Numbered from the stretch's first letter, positions 1-12,539 are shown. The stretch: 64,000 nt of DNA from Chrysaora quinquecirrha (GCA_014526335.1 JACTAT010000215.1:213955-277954), one strand, 5' to 3'. Notes: generated from the letters alone by a model not told the origin. Made by a program: numbers and translations.

Positions 1-300
1 CTTTTATCTTTTTCTGTGACTCCCTGTTTGTTCTCCCTCGTCACCTCTGATTCCCACTTATTCCCACCTATTCTTATTTCTTTCCCATTTGTTCCCTCCG
101 ATTCCAAGTTATTCCGACTTTGTTTCAGCGTGTTCCATTGGTTCTCTTCAATTCCGTATATTCCGACTCATTCCACGAGTTCCCAGCTTTATTGTTTGTT
201 CCAGATTTCAGCGCATTCTGGATAATGGCTTCCTAATGAGTTTGTTGTTTAAGCTCATGCCAAACTTTAAAGATTCAGAGCAACCTCTTCGATTGTTTTG
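1..300. other. Low-complexity ATTCC-rich stretch
   Basis: The first 300 bases hold irregular repeats of the word ATTCC/TTCCC with no codon structure that I can defend. The terminal exon of the FMN reductase gene that begins further right would be expected on the minus strand around or beyond here, but I did not find it, so it probably lies outside the window. Confidence 0.5.
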
Positions 301-410
301 ATTGTATGCATTTGAATTGCAATTAAAACAAATGACTCAACTCATTGATTGTTTAGATTGTGTGCATAGAGAATAGAAATTCCGATCTTATTGTTACAAC
401 ATTCCTGATT

Positions 411-434
411 CTTATCTATCTATCTATCTATCTA
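411..434. repeat. (ATCT)n microsatellite
   Basis: About six copies of ATCT in a row, just downstream of the third exon of the FMN reductase gene. Confidence 0.9.
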
Positions 435-574
435 GGTGTATTTCATCCGGTTTGCCGAAAACCCCTACATAATGTTTGAATTCTTCAAACATAAAAATGT
501 GTGCTGAGGGGATAAAAAAGTTGTAAGGATTTAAGTAGCAACATTCTAAAAAGCGCAATGATTAGATAACTCAC

Positions 575-874
575 TTTTGGAATGGAGACCGTGTGACTGA
601 CTGGTAGACAACCAAGCTCTGCCAGAAATGTCCTTAGGCCAGCAATGCCATTTAGCCCACCTGATGGCCCCATGGTATAGCCAATTATGCCCGATACTTT
701 GAAGTAATAACTGCAAGAAATGGAACATCGTTATAATCATCATCTATCATTATCATTATCATTATCGTTGTCATTGTCATTGTCATTGTCATTGTCATTG
801 TAATTGCCATTGTCATTGTCATTGTTATTGTTATTGCCATTGTCATTATCATTATCATTATCATTATCATTATC

Positions 875-909
<35 letters not shown>

Positions 910-3900
910 CATTATCATTGTCATTGTCATTGTCATTGTGATTGTTATTGCCATTGTCATTATCATTGTCATTATCATTATCATTATCATCATCATTATC
1001 ATTATCATTATCATTATCATTGTCATTGTCATTGTCATTGTTATTGTCATTAACCTCGTCATTGTTATTGTTATTGCCATTGTCATTGTCATTATCATTA
1101 TCATTATCATTATCATTATCATTATCACTATCATTATCATTATCATTGTCATTGTCATTGTCATTGTTATTGTCATTGTCCTCGTCATTGTTATTGTTAT
1201 TGCCATTGTCATTGTCATTATCATTATCATTATCATTATCATTATCATTATCATTATCATTATCATTATCATTGTCATGTCATTGTCATTGTCATTGTTA
1301 TTGTCATTGTCCTCGTCATTGTTATTGTTATTGCCATTGTCATTGTCATTATCATTATCATTATCATTATCATTATCATTATCATTATCATTATCATTAT
1401 CATTGTCATTGTCATTGTTATTGTCATTGTCCTCGTCATTGTTATTGTTATTGCCATTGTCATTGTCATTATCATTATCATTATCATTATCATTATCATT
1501 ATCATTATCATTATCATTATCATTATCATTGTCATTGTCATTGTCATTGTCATTGTTATTGTCATTGTCCTCGTCATTGTTATTGTTATTGCCATTGTCA
1601 TTGTCATTATCATTATCATTATCATTATCATTATCATTATCATTATCATTATCATTGTCATTGTCATTGTCATTGTTATTGTCATTGTCCTCGTCATTGT
1701 TATTGTTATTGCCATTGTCATTGTCATTATCATTATCATTATCATTATCATTATCATTATCATTATCATTATCATCATCATTATCATTATCATTATCATT
1801 ATCATTGTCATTGTCATTGTTATTGTCATTGTCCTCGTCATTGTTATTGTTATTGCCATTGTCATTGTCATTATCATTATCATTATCATTATCATTGTCA
1901 TTGTCATTGTTATTGTTATTGTTATTGTCATTATCATTATCACTATTATTATCATTATCTTATCGTTATCATTATCATGATTATTATGCTATCATTATCA
2001 TTATCATTATCATCATCATCATAATCATCACAATCATAATCATCACCACCATCATCATCACCATCATCATTATCCTTATTATCATCATCATTACCATCAT
2101 CATCATGATCATCATCATGATCATCACCATCATCATCATCATCACCATCATCATCAACATAATTTGTATGATCACCTTAATCATAATAATCATCATAATC
2201 ATAATCATAATCATCATAATAATCATCATAATCATCATTATAATCATCATTATCATCCTTATAACCAATATCGTAATTATCATCATCATCACAATTATCA
2301 ATGTTTTTATTATCACCATGATCATCATTATCGGTAATACATCGGTAAACAATAACACAGAAATTCAGTAACTTCGGTAAGATGGTAATGCAGTTATATG
2401 GTAAACTCGGTAATACGGTAATACGGTAATATGGTAATCTCGGAAATACGGTTATACGGTAATACGGTTATGAGGTGATAATACAGTTATATGCATTTAT
2501 ATATGCAGTTATATACTGTAAGTGGTAATGCAGTTATATGGTAAACTCGGTAATACGGTAATACGGTAATGTGGTAATCTCGGAAATACGGTAATACGGT
2601 AATAAGGTTATGAGGTGATATGGGGAACTCGGTAATCAAAAAACACAGTAATCTCAGTAATACGGTAAACTCCCTCTTAAACTTGCCTCACCTGGTTGGT
2701 GGGAAATGATTGAGAGTATTGCTAAGGGCGGGAGGAACACCATGGTTGTATTCGGATGTAATCAGAAGATATGCGTCAGCATCTTCAATTTTCTTGTTTA
2801 CTTCTTTGAGTATTTTTGGTGCTTTGCTTGGGTCACGATAAAAATGGAGAGCTTGCTTCAAGACCGGCAAATCGAGGTCTCTTGGATCTACAAAAGAAAA
2901 ATAACCTTGTAATTCTATAAGAAGCTAAGATTTTTCCAGTACCAAAAGTTTTTCAATGTACACGCCTTTTTTTATAAGGAACCTACCTCAAGGCCTAGTT
3001 CTTAAAGTTCCTTATTTTTGGACCTCTTTTGAGGCAATTGTAGTTCAAAAAGTTCCTTAATAGTTCCTTAATTTTAACTGCACATACAGTGGTCTTAACA
3101 ATAAAAGAGAGACACTTGCATGTGAGCAAAGCTCGAGACTACTCAGGGAAACATTTGATACATGCTTAACGTACAATTTATGTGATTTTCGACTACAAAT
3201 GAATGGAACCGGCTTTCTAATTCTTGATTATTTGCAGTGATAAAACTATTCAACAATAAAAAGTTCTTTAGTTATTTTCTCTCTAGTAGTATAAGTTCTT
3301 TAAATTTTCAGGCCTTCTACATGTAGGTTCCTTATAAAGTGGTTCCTTATAAAAAAAGTGTGTATGTAGAATTTTGGTACTGAAAGATTCTTAGCTGTTT
3401 CTTGGAGATCAAAATTTTCTGACTTGAAAACAGGTTAATTGACCCTTACATTTGAAAAATAGAGACAGCAATACAATATACGTCAACAGTAGAATTACGG
3501 AACCTGTGAACAATGTTTTCGGGAGGGTTGTTGTTTGGAAATGCGGGGTTTCATGTGCAAAATTTGGTTCGTAATTTTGAAATTTGGTACCACTCAAACA
3601 AAAAACCGTCCTGCAAAGCAAAATGGGAAAAGGACATGATCAGCAAAATAACAAAACAAATAAACAAGACGAATAAAGAAATCAAATAAACAAAGCAAAT
3701 AAACAAAACAAATAAACACAAAACAAATAAACACAAAAAAATAAACACAAAAAATAAACAAAAAGCAAATAAACAACACAAATAAACAACATCAATAAAC
3801 AAAACAAATAAAATACAATAAACAACAAAAAACAACATAATTAAACAAAACAAATTAACACAACAAATTAACAAAACAAATATACAAAACAAAAAACAAA

Positions 3901-4358
3901 GAAAATAGACAAAACAAATAAAAAAAACAAATAAACAAAAAACAAATAAACAAAACAAATAAACAAAACAAATAAACAAACAAATAAACAAAGCAAATAA
4001 ACAAAACAAATAAACAAAACAAATAAACAACACAAATAAACAAAAAAATAAACAAAACAAACAAACAAAAAAAATAAACAAAAAATAAACAAAACAAATA
4101 ACCAAAACAAATAAACAACACAAATAAGCAAAGCAAATAAAAAACACAAATAAACACAACAAATAAACACAACAAATAAACAAACAAATGAACAAAAGAA
4201 ATCTACAAACCAATAACTTCTAATGTGTGTCCTTCTTTTTGTTGTGCATAGAAATTTTTAACCAACGTGCAAACTCTATCAGCCATTCTTCCCTCCCTTG
4301 TTGAGCCAAGAAAGCCGAGGATTTTCAGTTTCATATCTTTGGGAGTTAGCGGAGCCAT
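575..4358 (-). CDS. NAD(P)H-dependent FMN reductase family protein, 3' end missing
   Basis: A flavodoxin-fold flavin/quinone reductase that would use NAD(P)H to reduce FMN or quinones in the cytosol. Three minus-strand exons join with matching codon phase: 4211-4358 (start ATG at 4358-4356), 2692-2887 and 575-710. Exon 1 holds the FMN phosphate loop GFLGSTREGR. Exon 2 holds the flavin-ring motif TSEYNHGVPPALSN, where the family usually has PEYN...P..LKN. Exon 3 holds GIIGYTMGPSGG...IPK. Donors are GTTTGT, GTGAGG and GTGAGT; acceptors are TTTTGTAG and TTCTTGCAG. Split codons are completed correctly (G|AT gives D, AG|T gives S). The recovered 160 residues fall about 40 short of the usual length, so a last exon should lie left of base 1. 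The introns are swollen by microsatellites (746-2670, 3648-4199) and a 402-bp transposon. Exact substrate is unknown. Confidence 0.85.
746..1975. repeat. Hexanucleotide TCATTR array with higher-order units
   Basis: Alternating TCATTA and TCATTG hexamers. A marker segment (GTCCTCGTCATTG, then GTTATT repeats and GCCATT) recurs every 120-140 bases from about 1165 to 1850, giving a higher-order tandem structure. It sits in the second intron of the FMN reductase gene. Long open frames across it are consequences of the 6-base period and not genes. Confidence 0.95.
1976..2330. repeat. (ATC)n/(CAT)n trinucleotide tract
   Basis: Imperfect ATC/CAT triplets continuing from the hexamer array, in the same FMN reductase intron. 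Confidence 0.9.
2330..2670. repeat. GGTAATACGGTAAT minisatellite
   Basis: Short words GGTAATAC, GGTTATAC and GGTAATCTC repeat irregularly. A longer unit containing AATGCAGTTATATGGTAAAC occurs twice, near 2387 and 2527, showing a second-level duplication of about 140 bases. Intronic. Confidence 0.85.
2961..3362. mobile_element. Non-autonomous DNA transposon, AAGGAAC subfamily, copy 1
   Basis: A 402-bp element with inverted ends CACGCCTTTTTTTATAAGG and, from the other side, CACACTTTTTTTATAAGG, flanked by TA on both sides. Inside, the word AAGTTCCTTA and its reverse complement recur. No coding capacity. The TA duplication suggests Tc1/mariner-type mobilisation, which is inference. It lies in the first intron of the FMN reductase gene. 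Confidence 0.8.
3648..4199. repeat. (AAACAAAT)n microsatellite
   Basis: About 550 bases of AAACAAAT/AAACAACA words in the first intron of the FMN reductase gene, ending about 10 bases inside the exon 1 donor. The hydrophobic open frames on the other strand come from this repeat. Confidence 0.95.
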
Positions 4359-4644
4359 TTTTCAACGAGTTTGCTAAAAAGAAGAGATTTTGCATCAACA
4401 AATATCCGAATGGAGGAAAAGGATGATATAAATCCAATTTTGAACACTGCATACAGCTCTTCTCCGTAAATGCAAAATGTGCTTTCGGGCAAGGGTCTCG
4501 CTTTTGTTTGGGTTCAGCTTAACTACACGCTTTTTAATAAAGAAGCATCTTATAACAAACTTACATGTAAAAGGTCGAACCAAAAGGTACTTTAATCAAA
4601 AGAGGTCCAAAAATAAGGAACTCTGGGAAATAAACCGTGAGCTA

Positions 4645-5044
4645 AACGCTTTTTTTATAAGGAACCTACCTAAAGGCCTAGTTCTTAAAGTTCCTTATTT
4701 TTGGACCTCTCTTGAGGCAATTGTAGTTCCAAAAGTTCCTTAATAGTTCCTTAATTCTAACTGCACATACAGTGGTCTTAACAATAAAAGAGAGACATTT
4801 GCATGTGAGCAAAGCTCGAGACTACTCAAAGAAACATTGGATACATATTTAACGTACAATCTATGTGATTTTCGACTGCAAATGAATGGAACCGGCTTTC
4901 TAATTCTTGATTATTTGTAATGATAAAAGTATTCAACATTCAAAAGTTCCGTAATGATTTTCTTTTTAGTAGTATAAGTTCTTTAAATTTTCGGGCCTTC
5001 TACATGTAGGTTCCTTATAAAGTGGTTCTTTATAAAAAAGCGTG
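4645..5044. mobile_element. Non-autonomous DNA transposon, AAGGAAC subfamily, copy 2
   Basis: Second, closely similar 400-bp copy of the 2961-3362 element, flanked by TA. It has the same order of internal blocks (GGCCTAGTTCTTAAAG..., TACATGTAGGTTCC...). It lies about 290 bases upstream of the FMN reductase start codon. Confidence 0.8.
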
Positions 5045-5565
5045 TAGATTCTTTATAGAAATAAAAAGCGTGTTGTTTTTGAGTCAGCAGAAACGTGTGA
5101 CCCAAAGAGTTCCGTACAAGAAGCTGAAGTCCGAATATTTTCCTGCATTGACCGAGCAATCGTTCAATAAAGGTGTTATTATATGGCCTTAAAACAATGT
5201 TGAGTATTTTCGAACTTTGTTGGAGAATGTTTGTTTACTCAAAAAAAAACAAAATTTGTCAGTATTTAATTTTCCCATCTCAATCTCTCTCACTTCATTA
5301 TAAGAAATTACGTGGCTATATCATGTGGTTATATCAACGCGGGTTAATACGGCTTGTACAGACCGATGAAGAACTGAAGAACCAATCAGATTGCGCCGTT
5401 GTTGGTTCGAACAGCCGTATTTGGGAACAACATATAATAAAATAAAAATATAGACAATATATTCAAGCAATAAACCTGCTAAGGAATGAATATTCTATTA
5501 TAATATGGTTAAGATGTCTAGTAAATATTGTCAGTTGAGAAGAATTCAATTCATCCATTTTAATG
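5045..5565. other. Unassigned intergenic stretch
   Basis: AT-rich sequence with no convincing exon, RNA or repeat. A 90-codon open frame on the plus strand at 5173-5445 has no recognisable motif or biased composition and is not annotated. Confidence 0.4.
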
Positions 5566-5569
5566 CATT

Positions 5570-5880
5570 TTTATAAGAAACTATGCTCTGAGCCAAACAA
5601 GTATTTTTTTATAAGAAACTCTTTATAAGAAACCGCGAATGGCTAAAAATTTAAGAAACTCCAGTACTGGAAATTTTTTTAGTACGAAACTTTTTATCTA
5701 AGACGGCGAAAACAATTTCTTTTATTTACCCTGTTTCGTCTGCAATAAATCATTTCTGTGACAAGCAGATACACACAGTATTTTTTATAAGCAACAGCTT
5801 ATAAGCAACCAAGATGTAGAAGGCAACAACTTTAAGCAACGTATAGTACCACAGGAAAAAACCTAAGGAACATTATAAAT
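5570..5880. mobile_element. Truncated ends of TTTTTTATAAG-type transposons
   Basis: Two left-end fragments. One, near 5605, is TATTTTTTTATAAGAAAC followed by TTTATAAGAAACC. The other, near 5789, is TATTTTTTATAAGCAAC followed by TTATAAGCAACC. No matching right ends were found nearby, so these look like truncated or internally deleted copies of the GAAAC and GCAAC subfamilies. Confidence 0.55.
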
Positions 5881-6291
5881 TTCAAATAATTTATATCGCT
5901 GCCAAGTAATCGAGGATTGATCAACATGGAACTATTATCAACCATCTTTAGTTGTTGTTGTTGTCAGAAAGCTGCTAAAACTAGGACTCGGGGCTTTTGC
6001 ACGCAAAAAGCGGCCACTCTCCGCCAAAAAATTGGCAGAGACAGCCAGATTGCAGCACTAAATTTGCTGCATTTTCACTGACATATCAATGTCCTCCTAC
6101 TTGTATTGCGATTCGATTTTTCATCAGATCGAACGATAGAATAACATCAAGCCAATCAGTGAGCAGCAGAAAGAAATGACAAAGTGCTGTGGTCGTTGTT
6201 CTTGATCTTATGAGCGGAACCCTCTGAAAATCCTGTTAGATATTCTAGGAGAATTCATATTCGATATCTTTAATAAACGTACTAAGTAGTA

Positions 6292-6680
6292 CACGTTATT
6301 TTTTATAAGAAACCGGTTTATAAGAAACCTAGAACAAGACACCCCAAAAGTTAAGAAACTTTTAGAACTAGGAGGAAGGAGTTAAGAAACTAAAGAAATT
6401 TTTGTGTCAGTTTTCCAACATACTGATTTCACATTTGTGGACGTAGTAATCAATTCTCAAGCATTTCCGTGTGATTTCTCGCACCAGCATGGCTAATTCT
6501 TTGTAATACAACAATATTAATAATTTGCTCGCTATATTCACGTTTTCTATCGTTTTTTCTTGCAATTTATTTCCATTAAATTAAGAAGCTGTTAAGAAAC
6601 TTTTAGAACTAAAATTGGGCCAAAAATTAAGAAACTTTTAGAACTAGGCCCCGAGCCAGGTTTCTTATAAAAAAAACGTG
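6292..6680. mobile_element. Non-autonomous DNA transposon, AAGAAAC subfamily, copy 1
   Basis: A 389-bp element with ends CACGTTATTTTTTATAAG and CACGTTTTTTTTATAAG. Internal words TTAAGAAACTTTTAGAACTA occur near both ends. It is nearly identical to the copy at 41817-42215. TA flanks the left end; the right flank is CA, probably a mutated TA. Confidence 0.8.
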
Positions 6681-6689
6681 CAATGATAA

Positions 6690-7198
6690 TATTAAAATTA
6701 AAAACTTGCCAAGTTAGTAACCCTTTTCAGGTATTATCTCAGCAGCGAACCCCCCCCACCCCTTGTCTTTCATTTCCCTCCCTTTCTTTCATGTTTATCT
6801 TGTAGCCTTAACACTTTTCAATTTCGTTAATTTTTCTTTTTTGTAAATTGTGAGCTTAAATTTGTACGTCTCATCTGCAGTGGGAACTAGGTGACTGCGT
6901 GTCTTTTCCCGTTGCAGGTGGGACTGGTAATGTATTTGTAGTTGACTACCTTATTTTATTTGATATATATATAAAAAAAAGTCACTAACCCAGTGCAAAA
7001 TTGTCATGGCTATTAATACATGGTCAGTCATATTAGAGAAGTGTATTGAGCAGGACTGAGGACATATTGAACAAATCACTTGACTGAAAAATGAGTTATC
7101 TGTTTTGTTGTTTAAGGATAAACAGTTGCATATGTTGTTACAGTCCGTTTTTGGGTTGTCAAGTTTTAAAGTCAATTTATTCAGAGATACTAACCCAT
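6690..7198. other. Unassigned intergenic stretch
   Basis: No exon, RNA gene or clear repeat seen. A 74-codon open frame on the minus strand at 6951-7175 lacks any recognisable motif. Confidence 0.4.
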
Positions 7199-7203
7199 AT
7201 CAT

Positions 7204-7693
7204 CACGCTAGCGAATCTATAATCACTACTGTGGTGGATAATCACTACTGTGGTGGTACTATTTGCGTACTGTAGTGGTAGTTTCTGCGTACTGTGGTGG
7301 ATAATCACTATTTGTGGTTGGTTACTATGCTTGCGGTGGTGGCAGTTTTGGAGTACTGTGGTGGATAATCACTACTGTGGTGGTACTATTTGCGTACTGT
7401 GGTGGTAGTTGCTGCGTACTGTGGTGGATAATCACTACTTGTGGTGGGTTATAATGCTTTATGTGGTGAATACGAAATCATAGCAAAACTCTATAGATCA
7501 AGCAAGAAAAAACCACGAAATCCACCACAGTACGCCAAAACTGCCACCACCGCAAGCATAGTAACCCACCACAAGTAGTGATTATCCACCACAGTACGCA
7601 GAAACTACCACCACAGTACGCAAATAGTATCACCACAGTACCACCACAGTAGTGATTATCCACCACAGTAGCGATTATAGATTCGCTAGCGTG
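7204..7693. mobile_element. Foldback transposon, copy 1
   Basis: A long palindromic element. The outer ends are CACGCTAGCGAATCTATA and its reverse complement, with a perfect 5-bp target duplication ATCAT at 7199-7203 and 7694-7698. Each arm is made of tandem words (GTGGTGGATAATCACTACT, GTACTGTGGTGGTAGTTTC). The arms meet at a unique centre near 7465-7510. No coding capacity. Confidence 0.9.
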
Positions 7694-7699
7694 ATCATT

Positions 7700-8095
7700 A
7701 TGATATTTGCATGAAATATCTCACTTGAGCTGAATATCATGTAGTATTAATTTCATGAAATTCCTACTTAAGAATAAATCATTTATAAATTATTTAGCTA
7801 GGGGTCTCTTTTTATTGGGCCACCCTGTATAAGTCATTGGCTGAAGTCAAAATAATAAAAAAATACAAAATATCTCAAATGCAAGAACCTGTTCCAAGAT
7901 GGATACTGTTGCTGATATTATTAAGGATCTGGGCAACCAAATCAATAGACTATTATTGTGCTTTATTTATTTTTAATATACTCTGACATGCTTAACAACA
8001 AAACACCAGAAATGAATTTGATAAAAAACAGTTGCAGGTTTACTTCGATGAAGCGTGTTTGTTATTTTGGATGATAAAAAATATATTATTTGTAG
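7700..8095. other. Unassigned intergenic stretch
   Basis: AT-rich sequence with no gene or repeat I can name. Confidence 0.4.
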
Positions 8096-8149
8096 CTAGT
8101 TGTTAGTTTATAAAATCGTTCTGCTTTGTCTATCCAAACGAACCAAACG

Positions 8150-8890
8150 ACACTCAAACGAAGATTCAAAAGAAAATTCAAAAAGATTCAAACGAAGATC
8201 TAAAAGAGATTCAAAGAATATTCAAACCGAGATTAAAAAGAAGATTCGAAGAAGATTCAAAGAAGATTCAAAGAAGATTCAAAGGAAATTCAAACGAAGA
8301 TCTAAATAAGATTCATAGAAGATTCAAAGAAGAATCATAAAAGATTCAAACGAAGATTCAAACGAAGATTCAAACCAAGATTCAAACCAAGATTCAAACC
8401 AAGATTCAAAGAAAATTCAAACGAAGATTCAAACGAAGATTCAAACGAAGACTCAAACCAAGATTCAAACGAAGATTCAAACGAAGATTCAAAGAATATT
8501 CAAACTGAGATTCAAAGAAGATTCAAAGAAGATTCAAAGAAGATTCAAAGAAAATTCAAAGAAGGTTGAAAGAAGATTCAAACGAAGATTCACAAAAGAT
8601 TCAAAGAAGATTCAAACGAAGATCTAAAGAAGATTCATAAAAGACTCAAAGAAGAATCATAAAAGATTCAAACCAAGATTCAAAGAAGATTCAAAGAAGA
8701 TTCAAAGAAGATTCAAAGAAGATTCAAACGAAGATTCAAAGAAGATTCAAAGAACATTCAAAAGAAGATTCAAAGAAGATTCAAAGACGATTCAAAGAAG
8801 ATTCAAAGAAGAATCATAAAAGATTCAAACGAGATTCAAACGAAGATTCAAACAAAGATCTAAAGAAGATTCAAAGAAGATTCAAAGATA
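8150..8890. repeat. 11/12-bp minisatellite GATTCAAA(C)GAA
   Basis: About 60 imperfect units mixing an 11-bp form (GATTCAAAGAA) and a 12-bp form (GATTCAAACGAA). The plus-strand open frame rich in K and R over the start of the array is a repeat by-product. Confidence 0.95.
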
Positions 8891-9093
8891 AGAAATTCAA
8901 CTACTCTACTTATTTGATTTTAACATTTTTCGCTAGCTATTTTGATTCGCGATAAGAGCGTAAATTCAGGAGCGCTTAAGTCGATAAGAGAGCTGACACA
9001 ACATAAGATTGAAGTGGGAACTTAGAGGTGTATTTCATCGTTGCATTGTAGCATAAAAAATAGAACAACTTCTTGATGAGAAAGTCAGGTGTG

Positions 9094-9870
9094 CATAAAG
9101 AGAGTAAAGAGCGATTAAGTTGATCGGAGAGTCGACACTACGAGAGACTAAAAATAAAGTCTTAAGTTAAGTATTGTGCCGCAAAAAAGCTTTCACGATA
9201 TTGGCAATCATTGGTATGGTAAGAAATCGTGCAAAACTGCCAACGCCCACGACTAGTGCGCATAAAGAGATTAAAGAGCGATTAAGTTGATCAGAGAGCC
9301 GACACTACGAGAGACTAAAAATAAAGTCTTAAGTTAAGTATTGTGCTGCAAAAAAGGCTTTCACGATATCTGCGATCATTGGAATGGTACGAAATCGTGC
9401 AAAAACTGCCAACGTCCACGACTAGCGCGCATAAAGAGATTAAAGAGTGATTAAGTTGATTAGAGAGCCAACACCACGAGAGACTAAAAATACAGTCATA
9501 AGTTAAGTATTGTGCTACAAAAAAGGCTTTCACGATATTTGCAATCATTGGTATGGTAAGGAATCGTGAATAAACTGCCAACGTCCACGACTAGCGCGCA
9601 TAAAGAGATTAAAGAGTGATTAAGTTGATTAGAGAGCCAACACCACGAGAGACTAAAAATACAGTCACAAGTTAAGAATTGTGCTTCAAAAAAGCTTTCA
9701 CGATATTTGCAATCATTGGTATGGTAAGAAGTCGTGCATTAAAAGGCCGACGCCCACGACTAGCGCGCATAAAGAGATTAAAGTGCGATTAAGTTGATTA
9801 GAGAGCCAACACCACGAGAGACTAAAAATACAGTCACAAGTTAAGAATTGTGCTTCAAAAAAGGCTTTCA
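9094..9870 (+). repeat. 169-bp tandem array ending at the start codon of paralogue A
   Basis: About 4.6 units with period 169: the landmark CATAAAGAGA begins at 9261, 9430, 9599 and 9768, with a variant at 9094. Each unit ends in GCTTTCACGATATxTGCxATCATTGG, a degraded form of TTCACCATGTCTGCATTC, the start of the gene at 9873. The array is therefore a tandem duplication of the gene's 5' flank plus its first codons, with the ATG lost in every upstream unit. Confidence 0.85.
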
Positions 9871-9872
9871 CC

Positions 9873-12536
9873 ATGTCTGCATTCATTGTATCAATACTAT
9901 TCATTAGCATGTGCTCGGTTACAAAAGCTGATTTGGACAGGTGGCTGCCAATACAACGAGATGAACTCACAACGGTTATATCAGTAAACAATAAAGCACT
10001 TTACAAAGTCGATTCAGATAATAAATTGAAGGTTATAGAGACAGATATTGGTTTCAAAGAAGTAGGCTCTGACATCCAAGATGTTTCCGTTAACGATGAC
10101 CTGGGCATATGGGCCACTTCGACAGATGGTAAGATTCTGTTCAGAACCGGAACGACGGCCACAAACCTGATAGGGACCGCATGGAAACAAAACGCCGGAA
10201 CCGGAAAATCAATTGCGACGGGCCGATACGGGCTGGTCTTTGATATCAATTTACAGGGTTACGTTTACTCGTTACAAGGAATTACAGCTACAAACCCAAG
10301 CCCAGATACGTGGTCTCGGCAATATGGATATTTGGTTATGAAGATATCATGTAGCCTAAGAGTGTGTTTTGTTACCAACATTTACAATCAACTGTTTACC
10401 ACTGGTTTGTTACCGAATATCAATTCTCCAGTGATGAGCTCGGATTACAGTTGGATCGACTCAGATGTTATGGATATAGCGGCCTACGGCGACAAAACAC
10501 TCTGGAAAATCGATACAAACGGAACCACGTGGGAAGCCGTTAACGTATTCGACTCTGGGTTTGTGAAGGTGAATTGGGAACGACGCGGCTACCAAGCGAC
10601 CAAATTCAAAGACATCGCAGTTACTGACAAGAAGGCCTTCGCAATTTCCAACGATGGCGGAATCCATGTTCGCACAGGCTGTCCGATATTTGATTTTGAA
10701 GATGATGATATATCGACATGGCAGCAAACTGGAACCGCATTTGTTCATCAACCAGTGGTTGGAGAATTCACAAATCGAGGTAAAGTGGGTCATAAAATGA
10801 TTGACACTTATTCAAAGAAGAAAGATTACAGCACTACAGGATCGACAAGTCAGGGAGATAGTCCAGCTGGAACTTTGACGTCACCTTCGTTTCAGATAAG
10901 GACCGACTATCTACACTTCTTAATTGGTGGGGGCTCACCCCCTAGAAATTACGTCGCTTTGGTTGTCAATGGCAACGAAGAGAAAACCAGTTCTGGGAGA
11001 AGTAAATTCAAGGCCGGAGTTGCGATGGGCCGATTCTGGTGGGACGTTGGCAGCTTTGTCAATAAATGTGCAAGGATTAAGGTGATTGATTGATCATCAA
11101 CCGCATGGGGATATACATTGTTCGATGATCTTAGGGGATCACCGCCATGCTTTAAGGGCATGAACGCAACATGGACAGCAAAGAATCATGGGAAGGTTTT
11201 CGGAGTTGGTGCGCTTATCATCGAGCCCATCAAGCTGATAGGATTCAGTACAAACAAACTGCGCATGCTCACTATAACTGTATCATTTCCTGTTCTCAAC
11301 AGCGAGCCATTGGTTCATTTAGAAAGCATAAATGTCACGTGGACACATTGTGAATCACAACATAAAATCAACATTGAGAAATTGCCTGCTTCTTCAAACA
11401 AGCCTTCTCAAGTCACAGCAAAGATAACTGGTCTACTGTCCGATGCTGTAGTTGAAGTTATCGCACGTGTGAATGACCATGATGCATTGCAAACACCGAT
11501 TCCCTCTACCATAAAAATGACAGTTAATTACATGGATGAGTATATCAACAGGGCAACAAGGGTGATAAACGCAACAAGACATGGAAATGAGACTGCTCAA
11601 TTGGAGATCAAAAGTTGGATTCAAAAAAATCGTAACTATTCCATCGGAGAAAACGTGACATTACAACTTGTCATAACGCATAATTTTACAATGTCATTGC
11701 AAAGAGCATATGACGTCACTCTTAAGCTCTACGTCCCTCCTTATATGACATTCCTACACGCCGATGGCCTCAACGCATCTCGTGGTGACACAATGGTTGT
11801 ACCAGCTACCTCTGAACACGTGTTTAGAATTCGGGAATTGTTGCTTGGAAACAATGTCACTATTACCATGGATTTACGTATCGATGGCGATGCTAGATTA
11901 AACAGAAAAACAAAGGAAATGATTTCTGGTGACTTGATACTTGATGCAACGTACTGTGTGCGCAATAATTGCCGAAATACTAACAACAGTGATATGCAGG
12001 TAAACTGGCTTTCGAAGAATAAGATTTTCAATTTCTGGTATTCATATGAAGAAAAGCTCACGGCTGGTGATGTTTTCACTTTGATTGTTGACAAAACAAG
12101 TTTGTTGACATTCATTTGTGGCTCATACGCATCAATAAAGAAACAACCACGCCCAAATTGCTATTTTAAGAATATGACGTCAGAATGGAAGAGTCTTGGC
12201 GCTATGCTGTCTAATATATCATTTTATGATTCGACAAAAGGCGAGTTATATGGCGCGTATTCCGCCGGCGGCGTCATGAAGATCCATGGCGAGAGATTGA
12301 CGCAGAAACAAATGTTATCGTCGGACCAATGGAATTCAATTGTCGCCGTTAGCAGCCATTTTGCGAAACCTGTGCACGTGGTTGGAGTGAAAGGCGACAG
12401 TTTGAGATTCGAGAAAAACGTAACCATGATTGGCGCCGACGGCTACAAAATATCAGTCAGTTCTGATGGCCTAAGCTCCCGCATCACTGACGCCCTAACA
12501 TGGGCGGCTAATCTCAAGTGGAGATGTTGTTATTGA
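9873..12536 (+). CDS. Secreted tectonin-repeat / jelly-roll glycoprotein, paralogue A, interrupted by one in-frame TGA
   Basis: I do not recognise a named gene. The frame runs from ATG 9873 to TGA 12534-12536 without introns, 887 codons, broken only by TGA at 11091-11093 (codon 407). Residues 1-19 are a signal peptide ending before ADLD. Residues 20-260 show tectonin beta-propeller repeats (SVNDDLGIWATSTDGKILFR, then AVTDKKAFAISNDGGIHVR). Residues 271-420 resemble a jelly-roll domain of secreted proteins (FDFEDDDISTWQQTG, GTLTSPSFQI, FLIGGG, WDV, FDDLRGSPP). The remaining 450 residues are beta-rich with about ten N-glycosylation sequons and end in KWRCCY. Paralogue B has Leu (TTG) where A has TGA, so it is a nonsense change, a sequencing error or a readthrough stop. 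The role is probably extracellular binding or matrix; tectonins are often lectin-like. Confidence 0.75.
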
Positions 12537-12539
12537 CTG

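Noticed and set aside
685..2371. Long open frames of M/I/T, L/S or C/H/Y composition
   Set aside because: They overlap on both strands and arise from TCATTA/ATC repeats whose period is a multiple of three.
3551..4213. 220-codon hydrophobic open frame rich in F, C, L and I
   Set aside because: Translation of (AAACAAAT)n; it also lies in the intron of a well-supported gene on the same strand.
11091..11093. TGA as a selenocysteine codon in paralogue A
   Set aside because: Paralogue B has Leu, not Cys, at this position, and no selenocysteine insertion element was recognised.
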